This document shows, one piece after another, positions 1 through 6,514 of a stretch of 23,374 bases of DNA. This DNA comes from Treponema sp. (GTDB lineage: Bacteria; Spirochaetota; Spirochaetia; Treponematales; Breznakiellaceae). The DNA is taken from NCBI GenBank assembly GCA_031290325.1, contig JAITNU010000144.1, positions 1-23,374 of the forward strand, in the 5' to 3' direction. Each line of letters begins with the position of its first letter. The stretch's first letter is position 1. A program made the translations under genes and the position numbers. The notes beneath the pieces were generated by a model, which worked only from the letters and a program-made list of their open reading frames with translations, ran no database searches and was not told the origin of the DNA.

Positions 1-568
1 CGCCCAAATTCCGTGAACCGGAATGAAGCATGATCCAGAGGGTTTCGTCAGAACTGGTGGCGGCATTTTCGGTTTTCTGGATTTCGATAAAATGATTCCC
101 GCCTCCGAGGGTTCCCAGATTGCAGGCATCCAGTTTGTGCGCCTTAGGTGTGTACCATCCGGGCAGTTCGTCCAGCGCTTCCTGCCATGCAGTAAAACCA
201 TCCCACTCAAGAGGTGCACTGCGCGCATTACCTTCACCAATAGGAATGCTGTTTTTTATGTCCAGGGTAATTTGTCTACGTAGCGGCATATCCGCAAGTT
301 CTGCTGCGTTGAGCGTTGTTTCTATCGCCCCCATGCCGCAGCCGATGTCTACGCCCACCGCGTTTGGAATAACCGCGTTTTTGCAGGCAATCACGCCACC
401 AATCGGCATACCATACCCTCTATGCGCGTCGGGCATGAGCGCGACATAGCGTTTTACCACCGGAAGATTCGCGAGATTCCTCGCCTGCATAAGCGCCCCG
501 TCGTCAACATTCCGGCACCAGGATTTCACCGGAATCCGCACATCCTCTGTAAGTTCCCATTGTATCAC
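1..568 (-). CDS. rtcB: RtcB RNA-splicing ligase, N-terminal part (runs off left edge)
   Basis: RtcB joins RNA 2',3'-cyclic phosphate or 3'-phosphate ends to 5'-OH ends, using GTP and Mn(II), in RNA repair or tRNA splicing. The first 189 codons are present and the rest lies left of the window. Family signatures are clear: LMPDAHRGYGMPIGG (residues 44-58), then AVIPNAVGVDIGCGM (65-79), which carries the metal ligands Asp74 and Cys77. GGGNHFIE with His159 and LHSGSR with His182 match further Mn ligands of E. coli RtcB. The start is GTG at 568, chosen because AAGGAAGG lies about 10 nt upstream and the protein then begins at the usual family position. No damage is visible in this part. The upstream neighbour is a decayed WYL regulator, so rtcB may once have been controlled by it. 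Confidence 0.93.
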   Translation of the reverse strand, partial: MIQWELTEDVRIPVKSWCRNVDDGALMQARNLANLPVVKRYVALMPDAHRGYGMPIGGVIACKNAVIPNAVGVDIGCGMGAIETTLNAAELADMPLRRQITLDIKNSIPIGEGNARSAPLEWDGFTAWQEALDELPGWYTPKAHKLDACNLGTLGGGNHFIEIQKTENAATSSDETLWIMLHSGSRNLG

Positions 569-638
569 GCCTTAGTCCTTCCTTTTTATGTTCTCTATTA
601 TCTCTTTGCAATCCGCTATATCAGCGGCGTTTTTGGTT

Positions 639-1075
639 TCATTGTAATATGAAGCTATCCCAGATTTCAGGATCAACAGGAGCAGATGGCGGCACCACAA
701 TACGGTTTTCATACCACGGCGAATGATCTGCATCTGATTCGGCGGGGGTCCTGCGAGGGGGAGCTCCAGCCGTGCCGTTTTGCACAAGGGCGTGTTGCGG
801 TAGAGGGAGAGCAGGTTTTTCGCCATACCGAAGGCGAGCATCTCCGCCGCTGTTGCGTAACCAGCACTCAGGCAGTAGGTTTTTTCGGGGTAATAGTAGC
901 CCTTGTGGTCAAAGACGATGGGCGCGTTCAGCGTAGTCCGCATGAACTCAATGGCTGAGGCTCACTCGTCTCGTAGGCTTCCGCGGGTATTCGGGTAGCT
1001 CCCTGAGGTGATCTGCCGGTCAATGAAATAAATCCGGGGCAACGCGGTCTTCGGTAGTTCTTTTCGAGTGCTCAT
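639..1075 (-). pseudogene. WYL-type transcriptional regulator, decayed
   Basis: This is a broken helix-turn-helix/WYL regulator. From ATG at 1075 the frame reads MSTRKELPKTALPRIYFIDR and reaches an in-frame TGA after 37 codons. After the stop the same frame resumes with FMRTTLNAPIVFDHKGYYYP and a segment ending SLYRNTPL, which is the usual linker between the winged helix and the WYL domain. Several expected recognition-helix residues are missing at the TGA. Near 740-760, around two G-runs on the plus strand, homology moves to another frame (ESDADHSPWYENRIVVPP) that stops at 639. The WYL domain itself is absent. Assignment is from remembered family sequence. The original frame stays open to 572 with an unrelated-looking tail (ADIADCKEIIENIKRKD) that stops 3 nt before the rtcB start, so translational coupling is possible. 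Confidence 0.75.
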
Positions 1076-1095
1076 AGTAAAGAATATAACACCAG

Positions 1096-1120
1096 CACTC
1101 TATCACTGAATGATAGAGTG
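1096..1120. promoter_or_regulatory. Perfect 10-bp palindrome, probable operator
   Basis: CACTCTATCA and TGATAGAGTG form perfect 10-bp arms around the 5-nt spacer CTGAA, starting 21 bp upstream of the WYL pseudogene ATG. On the minus strand a possible promoter overlaps it: TTCAGT, 16 nt, then TATATT. There is no T-run typical of a terminator. Position and symmetry fit an autoregulatory operator for the WYL protein. This is inference from position. Confidence 0.6.
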
Positions 1121-1369
1121 GAATATTTTTCAGGAATTCTTCAAAAAACTACGTGGTTCTGTTGCTGTTATCAAAGTAAAGCAAGTACCCAAATTTATCC
1201 CCACGATTCTCAGGCGAAGCTGAAAACCCCATCATCTGCACGGTAGAAGCTCCCCAGGCCGACGAAACAGGCTCCAGAAAACCAGGATTATGCCTTTTCA
1301 CCATACTACCAATCCTCTGAATTTTAGTCAAGCCGACCCCCATTCCGTGTTTTTAGCCTTATTTTTATT
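1121..1369. other. No confident gene
   Basis: This stretch holds only a 64-codon minus-strand reading frame (1149-1343) that begins MGVGLTKIQRIGSMVK. It lacks a convincing ribosome binding site and I do not recognise the product. It could be a remnant of something larger lost next to the CRISPR repeat. Nothing else stands out. Confidence 0.4.
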
Positions 1370-1401
1370 GTTTCAATCCACGCGCTCGCATGGAGCGCGA
1401 C
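1370..1401 (-). CRISPR. Single orphan type I-C-like CRISPR repeat
   Basis: A 32-nt unit reads, on the minus strand, GTCGCGCTCCATGCG followed by AGCGCGTGGATTGAAAC. This matches the type I-C repeat pattern: GTCGC start, internal hairpin and GTGGATTGAAAC end. The internal stem CGCGCTC/GAGCGCG is intact (7 bp, 5-nt loop). No second copy is found at spacer distance on either side, and no cas gene is in the window. It is either the last trace of an eroded array or a dispersed single repeat. The hairpin lies 45 nt beyond the stop of the neighbouring secreted-protein gene but has no U-run. Confidence 0.7.
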
Positions 1402-1445
1402 TAAACCCCTTTCTTCCAGGAAAATAACTTTAGCTTATAGCTGTA

Positions 1446-1844
1446 CTACCATTTCCTGCCATGAGGACCAAACCACCTTGATTGAGCGCCAGGGCCTGGT
1501 GCCGGCGCTAAATCGTAGGCTTTTCCATTGATCGTCAGTTTACTCACCAGAAGAAACTTTATTTTCTCATTCTGGGGATTGGTGAACGCAGACCCGTCAA
1601 GCGTTACCCGTGCGCCTTCCTTAAGGCCATCGATGAAGCCGATGAACCGGTGCAGTCCGGCTGCAAGGTAGGTAATATCGTTGTTCTGAACAGCTATCGA
1701 CCCCTGGGCTATGGTCAGATTTCCTGTAACCGTTACCGTTTCAGCAGGCTGAACAGACGGAAAACCACCACGCCCCCTCCCATGAGCAGATGCGAGAACA
1801 GCAACACCGAGCGCCAGAAGAACAAACAACACCTTTCGTTTCAT
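1446..1844 (-). CDS. Small secreted protein, function unknown
   Basis: A 132-residue protein with a clear Sec signal peptide: MKRK, then a hydrophobic run LFVLLALGVAVLASA, with likely cleavage after ASA near residue 20. A Gly/Arg-rich stretch (HGRGRGG) follows, and then a beta-rich domain of about 90 residues with the segments VTVTGNLTIAQGSIAV, DITYLAAGLHRFIGFIDGL and GARVTLDGSAF. The alternating pattern suggests a small beta-barrel or OB-like fold, but I cannot name the family securely. The ATG has AGAGG at good spacing upstream. Its own promoter with an overlapping palindrome lies upstream, and no operon partner is visible. Predicted location is the periplasm or cell surface. Confidence 0.75.
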   Translation of the reverse strand: MKRKVLFVLLALGVAVLASAHGRGRGGFPSVQPAETVTVTGNLTIAQGSIAVQNNDITYLAAGLHRFIGFIDGLKEGARVTLDGSAFTNPQNEKIKFLLVSKLTINGKAYDLAPAPGPGAQSRWFGPHGRKW

Positions 1845-1875
1845 AATGAAACCTCTATCTATATAGAATTAACGA

Positions 1876-1892
1876 TAAGGTCAACGACCTTA
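1876..1892. promoter_or_regulatory. Palindrome in promoter region of the secreted-protein gene
   Basis: TAAGGTC-AAC-GACCTTA is a perfect 7-bp inverted repeat, 32-48 bp upstream of the start codon at 1844. Read on the minus strand it includes TTGACC, a good -35-like hexamer followed by TATAGA or TAGATA 15-17 nt later. A regulator bound here would block or activate transcription. The remaining bases from 1893 to 2077 are AT-rich with no supported gene. Confidence 0.45.
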
Positions 1893-2077
1893 CTAATAAT
1901 AAGCAAAATCCATGCCAACTGTATTTTTTCCAGATTACCTGGTTTCACGTATACATAATTTTATAAGTATCCTTTCTTCAAATTACAATAGGAATTTTTT
2001 ACCCATAGCAACAGTAAATATTGAGTAAATTTTATACACAACCAGATACCCATTCCAAAATGCTGCAACAATTGTCC

Positions 2078-2491
2078 TTAGCGCACATAATGCACCCATT
2101 CATTGCCATGCGCCTCCTCGACTTTTTGTTCCAACGGGCATACCCGAAGGTCCAAATCCTCAAGGGGAATAAAGCCCAGCAAGGTTTCTTTTTCGTTTGG
2201 CAATACCAAGGGGAGGCCGCTTGTATAGCGGTCATTCCAATAGATAAGCACACCGGACGCAATCGCGCAATCGTTCCGCGCTCCGCCTGCAACGGTAACA
2301 TTTCTATTCCCTATAATCCTCAAGCCCAGCTTTGCCCGTAATGCCTCGTTAATCACCAAATGACCTGCTCCTGTATCTACCACCGCATCGACAATAGCCT
2401 GCCTAACCTCGGTCTCTTTGATAAGTCCGGCATGAGCCATTTCGAAGTCAGTGACATTCACCAGGGTAATCTTCGTTCTTGTTTCACCCAT
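2078..2491 (-). CDS. Retropepsin-like aspartic protease (clan AA), copy 1
   Basis: A 137-residue single-domain protein with the retropepsin catalytic motif in the segment AVVDTGAGHLVINEAL (Asp-Thr-Gly). A later hydrophobic flap/core segment, LLGFIPLEDLDLRV, matches small clan AA proteases of the AF_0612 type, which work as dimers. The chosen start is the ATG at 2491, with AGAGG 7 nt upstream, rather than the in-frame TTG at 2497. The gene appears complete. It lies 32 bp downstream of a broken Uma2-type gene. A homologous second copy sits at 22520-22939 and shares DTG, INE, LLG and PLE..DL at matching positions. The substrate is unknown. The arrangement hints at a two-gene module, but that is inference. 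Confidence 0.8.
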   Translation of the reverse strand: MGETRTKITLVNVTDFEMAHAGLIKETEVRQAIVDAVVDTGAGHLVINEALRAKLGLRIIGNRNVTVAGGARNDCAIASGVLIYWNDRYTSGLPLVLPNEKETLLGFIPLEDLDLRVCPLEQKVEEAHGNEWVHYVR

Positions 2492-2523
2492 ATTCAAGCC
2501 TCTGTATGTTTGTTACCACGATA

Positions 2524-2683
2524 CTAGTACGTTACCGTTTGATGGTTCGCGGTCGGGGAACCCATGTCGTATATGGTCCCGTCGATGATTTCCACACGCT
2601 CTTCTATGGAGTAATACTCCTCATAGGTGGAAACCGTCCACATGCCCCTCATAGGTTTCAATCGTAGCGCGTTTATCTGACAT
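2524..2683 (-). pseudogene. Uma2-family (DUF820) nuclease-fold protein, truncated and frameshifted
   Basis: The remnant is the N-terminus of a Uma2-type protein (PD-(D/E)XK superfamily). From ATG at 2683 the frame reads MSDKRATIETYE. It is then thrown out of frame by a 28-nt segment bounded by direct repeats of ACCTATGAGG (plus-strand copies at 2619-2628 and 2647-2656). Taking out one repeat unit restores TYEEYYSIEERVEIIDGTIYDM, the typical Uma2 opening. The frame then ends at TAG (2524-2526) after ANHQTVTY, so most of the domain, including the expected catalytic region, is gone. An uninterrupted alternative frame of 64 codons starts at 2718, but it contains the 28-nt segment and has poor start signals. 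Confidence 0.72.
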
Positions 2684-2809
2684 TTTTCTATACTATCTCT
2701 TTCTGCCCTTTTTGTCATCTCCTAGCATACCTTCTGGATCACCTCTCGAAGCGTTTTGGAAGAGCCTCACGGTATAGATCATCCTCCCCTTATAGGCTAT
2801 ACTTCACCT

Positions 2810-5800
2810 ATGACTACTCGGAATCAACTCGATAGACTTGCCGCAAAGCGGATCCTCATTCTTGACGGGGCCATGGGATCCATGATCCAAACGTTCAAAC
2901 TAACAGAAGCAGACTTTCGGGGGAGCCGTTTCGCCTCCCATGGAAGTGCCCTCCTGGGCTGCAACGATCTCCTCTGCATCACCAAGCCTGAGATCATTGC
3001 TTCTATTCACGAAGCCTACCTTGAAGCTGGGGCGGATATCATCGAGACCTGTAGTTTCAACGCGACCTCGGTGTCCCTGGGGGATTATGGCATCGGGGAC
3101 CTGGCCTACGAGATAAGCACGGCTGCCGCGAGGCTGGCCCGAAACACGGCAGACGCCTGTACGACTCCTGATAAACCCCGGTTCGTGGCCGGGAGCATAG
3201 GCCCAACAGCTAAGAGCGCCGGTATCTCCCCGGATATGGATGATCCTGGTAAGCGGAGTATTACCTGGGACGAGTTGGAAGCTGCCTTTTATGATACTGC
3301 ACGGGGGCTGCTGGATGGTGGCGTGGACCTGCTCCTCATCGAAACGGTCTTCGATACCCTCAACGCCAAGGCCGCCATCTTTGCCGTTACCCGGCTCATG
3401 GAAGAGCGGCATATTGAGGTGCCCCTCATGATCTCTGCCTCAGTTTCCGATGCTGGGGGGCGGCTCCTTTCGGGGCAAACCGTAGAAGCCTTCTGCGTAT
3501 CTGTACTCCACGCCCAGCCCTGGTCCCTGGGACTTAACTGTTCCTTTGGGGCAGAACGCCTCCTGGCCCCTATCAAGGCCCTTGCCAATATGGTCCCCTG
3601 TCTCGTGAGCGCCCACCCCAATGCGGGCCTGCCCAACCAGTTCGGTACCTATGATGAGACCCCCCAAATCATGGCCTCCCATATTGAAGCCTATTTGCAG
3701 GAGGGGCTGGTCAACATTGTGGGCGGCTGCTGTGGTTCCACCCCCGCCCATATTGCCGCCATTGCAGAGCGGGCCCTGGCGTATGCGCCGCGGGCCATCC
3801 CTGTATCAAAGCCCGTAACCTGCCTCTCCGGGCTTGAAGCCCTCACAGTGGGATCCCCGGGACAGGAACCGGGGTTCGTCGCTATTGGGGAACGGACGAA
3901 TGTGGCAGGATGCCGGAGTTTCCTCCGGCTTATCAGGGAAGAAAAGTACGTGCAAGCCCTGGAACTGGCCCGGAACACAGTAGAACAAGGGGCTCGTATC
4001 CTCGATATCTGTATGGACGATGCGTTCTTAGACGCCAAAGCCGCCATGATCCGGTTCATCACCCTGGCCCTTTCTGACCCCGGCATTGCCAGGGTTCCCT
4101 TCATGATCGATAGTTCCCGCTGGGAGCTGATCGAAGAGGCGCTCAAATACATCCAGGGGAAAAGTCTCGTGAACTCCATCAGCCTCAAAGAAGGGGCCGG
4201 TGAATTCCTCCGTAAAAGCCGCCTGGCCCGGGGTTATGGTGCAGCAGTGGTGGTGATGCTCTTTGATGAGCAAGGACAGGCCGCCACCTATCAACGGAAA
4301 ATCGAAGTTGCTGCTCGTTCCTACGCCCTTTTGACCAATGATGGCTTCCCCCCAACGGACATCATCTTCGATCCCAATGTACTTGCCGTGGCTACCGGTA
4401 TTCCCGAACATGATCAGTATGCCCTGGACTTTATCCGTGCCTGTTCCTGGATCAGGGGGCATTGTCCCCAGGCCCTCATTTCCGGGGGCATCTCGAACCT
4501 TTCCTTTAGTTTCCGGGCTAAGGCCCCAATCCGGGAAGCCATGCACGCCGTATTCCTCAAACACGCCACAGACGCGGGCCTGAACCTGGCTATCGTGAAC
4601 CCCGCAGCCCTTGTTTCATACCATGCCCTCGACCCGTCACTGCGGGATGCGGTAGAAGCGGTGATTCTGAACCGTAAACCGCAAGCAGCGGAACATCTGG
4701 CCCAAACCCCCACAGACCACCTCCTCGCCCTGGCCGTAGAAACCGCCACACCGGCGCATAGATCCGAAGAAGCAACGCCCCTCCCCATGACTGTGGAGGA
4801 GCGCATTGTCTACGCCATGGTGAAGGGTATGGATGACTCCATTGAGGCGGATGTACTTGCAGCCAGACCCCAATACAGCCGGTCCCTGGACCTTGTGGAA
4901 GGCCCCTTGATGAAGGGTATGCGGGAAGTGGGAGAGCGTTTCAGTGCAGGGGAGATGTTTCTGCCCCAGGTGATCCGCAGTGCACGGGTGATGAAAAAGG
5001 CGGTTGCCGCCCTGGAACCTTTTATCAATCAGGAAAAAAACGCCCTTTCCGGTTCTGCGGTATACGGCCGCATCCTCCTTGCCACGGTGAAAGGGGATGT
5101 CCACGATATTGGGAAAAACATCGTTGCCGTGGTCCTGGGCTGCAATGGCTATGATATCCTTGACCTGGGTATCATGATTCCGGCGGAACGGATCCTTGAG
5201 ACCGCTGCACAAGAGCAGGTCAGCATCATCGGCCTCTCCGGGCTTATCGCCCCCTCCCTGGAGGAGATGGTCCATGTTGCCCGGGAAATGGAGCGGCGCA
5301 GGATGACTATACCCCTCCTCATCGGTGGTGCTGCCACGAGCCTTGCCCATACGAGCTTGAGGATCGCCCCGGAATATTCAGGCCCTGTGGTTTACGTTTC
5401 CGACGCCAGCCGTTCTGCTGAGGTGGTCCGGGCCTTACTTTCGGATACCCACCGCCCCCGTTTCCTGGAAGCACTGGAAACCGCGTATCACGAGGCAGCG
5501 GAACGGCATATCCATGGCCGGATTGAGATCCTCCCCCTGGACAAAGCCCGGGAAAACAAGGTCCCCAGTCAATGGCCGCAACCGGAACCCCAGGTGAAGG
5601 GTATCCTGGAATTGAAGGAGTATCCGGTAACCCAGGTACTACCCTATATCGACTGGACCAGTTTCTTGCATACCTGGGATATGGGAACGCGTCTTGCGGA
5701 AACCTCCCTGGAAGAAAATACGCTCCTGAAGGATGCCCAAAGCCTCCTGGAGCGGGTTACTTCCCAGGGGATACTGCAGCTCCGGGGTGTCCTGGGCTTT

Positions 5801-6463
5801 TTCCCTGCCTGTTCCGAAGGAGAGGATATCCGCTTGTTCGATCAAGATCATGAGACTGCCCGGTTTTCATTCCTCCGAAACCAGGGGAAAAAACGGGCCG
5901 GCGCGTTCCATCCCTGTCTAGCGGATTTCATCGGACCCCAGGGGTGGATCGGTCTTTTTGCCCTGAGTACCGGATTCGGCTTAACCGAAGCAGAGGCCGC
6001 GTACCAGGCCCGGCACGATGACTATGGGGCCTTGCTCCTGGGGAGTCTTGCCAACTGCCTTGCCGAAGCCTTTACCGAAGCAATACACCGGCAGGTCAGG
6101 CGGGAATTCTGGGGCTATGCCCCTGATGAGGATGTTTCCATACCAGAGCTGCTCAAGGGGAACTATCAGGGGATACGCCCGGCCTTTGGCTATCCTGCCT
6201 GCCCGGACCACGAAGATAAACGAATCGCCTTTACCCTCTTACAAGCAGAGGAACGATGCGGCATGAAACTAACCGAATCCGCCATGATCATCCCTGGGGC
6301 TTCAATCTGCGGTATGTTCTTTTCAAGCCCCGCTTCCTATTATTTCAGCCTCGGCACCATCGGAGCCGACCAAATCCAGGATTGGGCCGCCCGAAAGGGA
6401 ATCACTGTTGAGGAAGCCCGGAGGCGAATCGGCCAACAAACCACACGAACAAAAAACACATAA
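2810..6463 (+). CDS. metH: Cobalamin-dependent methionine synthase MetH
   Basis: MetH transfers a methyl group from 5-methyltetrahydrofolate to homocysteine through methylcobalamin, in the cytoplasm. At 1217 residues from the ATG it is close to the usual full length of about 1230. The homocysteine domain (1 to about 325) has zinc ligands in LNCSFGAE (about Cys244) and GGCCGS (about 307-308). The pterin-binding domain starts near 356 (AIGERTNVAG). The cap domain spans about 665-745. The B12 domain has VKGDVHDIGKNI with the cobalt-ligand His near 764. The C-terminal AdoMet reactivation domain carries RPAFGYPACPDHEDK near 1122. All modules are present. An in-frame TTG at 2756 would add 18 unsupported residues, so I prefer ATG at 2810, although its ribosome binding site is weak. 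No B12 or SAM riboswitch is recognisable in the short upstream gap. Confidence 0.97.
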   Translation: MTTRNQLDRLAAKRILILDGAMGSMIQTFKLTEADFRGSRFASHGSALLGCNDLLCITKPEIIASIHEAYLEAGADIIETCSFNATSVSLGDYGIGDLAYEISTAAARLARNTADACTTPDKPRFVAGSIGPTAKSAGISPDMDDPGKRSITWDELEAAFYDTARGLLDGGVDLLLIETVFDTLNAKAAIFAVTRLMEERHIEVPLMISASVSDAGGRLLSGQTVEAFCVSVLHAQPWSLGLNCSFGAERLLAPIKALANMVPCLVSAHPNAGLPNQFGTYDETPQIMASHIEAYLQEGLVNIVGGCCGSTPAHIAAIAERALAYAPRAIPVSKPVTCLSGLEALTVGSPGQEPGFVAIGERTNVAGCRSFLRLIREEKYVQALELARNTVEQGARILDICMDDAFLDAKAAMIRFITLALSDPGIARVPFMIDSSRWELIEEALKYIQGKSLVNSISLKEGAGEFLRKSRLARGYGAAVVVMLFDEQGQAATYQRKIEVAARSYALLTNDGFPPTDIIFDPNVLAVATGIPEHDQYALDFIRACSWIRGHCPQALISGGISNLSFSFRAKAPIREAMHAVFLKHATDAGLNLAIVNPAALVSYHALDPSLRDAVEAVILNRKPQAAEHLAQTPTDHLLALAVETATPAHRSEEATPLPMTVEERIVYAMVKGMDDSIEADVLAARPQYSRSLDLVEGPLMKGMREVGERFSAGEMFLPQVIRSARVMKKAVAALEPFINQEKNALSGSAVYGRILLATVKGDVHDIGKNIVAVVLGCNGYDILDLGIMIPAERILETAAQEQVSIIGLSGLIAPSLEEMVHVAREMERRRMTIPLLIGGAATSLAHTSLRIAPEYSGPVVYVSDASRSAEVVRALLSDTHRPRFLEALETAYHEAAERHIHGRIEILPLDKARENKVPSQWPQPEPQVKGILELKEYPVTQVLPYIDWTSFLHTWDMGTRLAETSLEENTLLKDAQSLLERVTSQGILQLRGVLGFFPACSEGEDIRLFDQDHETARFSFLRNQGKKRAGAFHPCLADFIGPQGWIGLFALSTGFGLTEAEAAYQARHDDYGALLLGSLANCLAEAFTEAIHRQVRREFWGYAPDEDVSIPELLKGNYQGIRPAFGYPACPDHEDKRIAFTLLQAEERCGMKLTESAMIIPGASICGMFFSSPASYYFSLGTIGADQIQDWAARKGITVEEARRRIGQQTTRTKNT

Positions 6464-6478
6464 AAGTTCGTGTTTTTT
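6443..6478 (+). terminator. Rho-independent terminator overlapping the metH stop
   Basis: ACACGAAC (6443-6450) pairs with GTTCGTGT (6466-6473) as a perfect 8-bp stem with a 15-nt A-rich loop, followed by T-residues to 6478. The metH TAA (6461-6463) lies inside the loop, so termination begins within the coding sequence. It also separates metH from the convergent gene ending at 6515. Confidence 0.75.
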
Positions 6479-6514
6479 CGTGGGAAATTTTTCCTGGACC
6501 CCCCTGGAAGCTCA

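Noticed and set aside
612..636. Short CCGCT-ATATC-AGCGG stem followed by T5 on the plus strand
   Set aside because: The stem is only 5 bp and no plus-strand gene ends there, so a terminator is not supported.
2651..2670. GATTGAAAC on the minus strand, resembling the end of a CRISPR repeat
   Set aside because: Only 9 bases match the I-C repeat end and the rest diverges. The bases encode ATIETYE, the natural N-terminus of the Uma2 gene.
2720..2809. Possible cobalamin or SAM riboswitch before metH
   Set aside because: The gap is too short for a full B12 riboswitch and no B12-box-like or SAM-I core sequence was seen.
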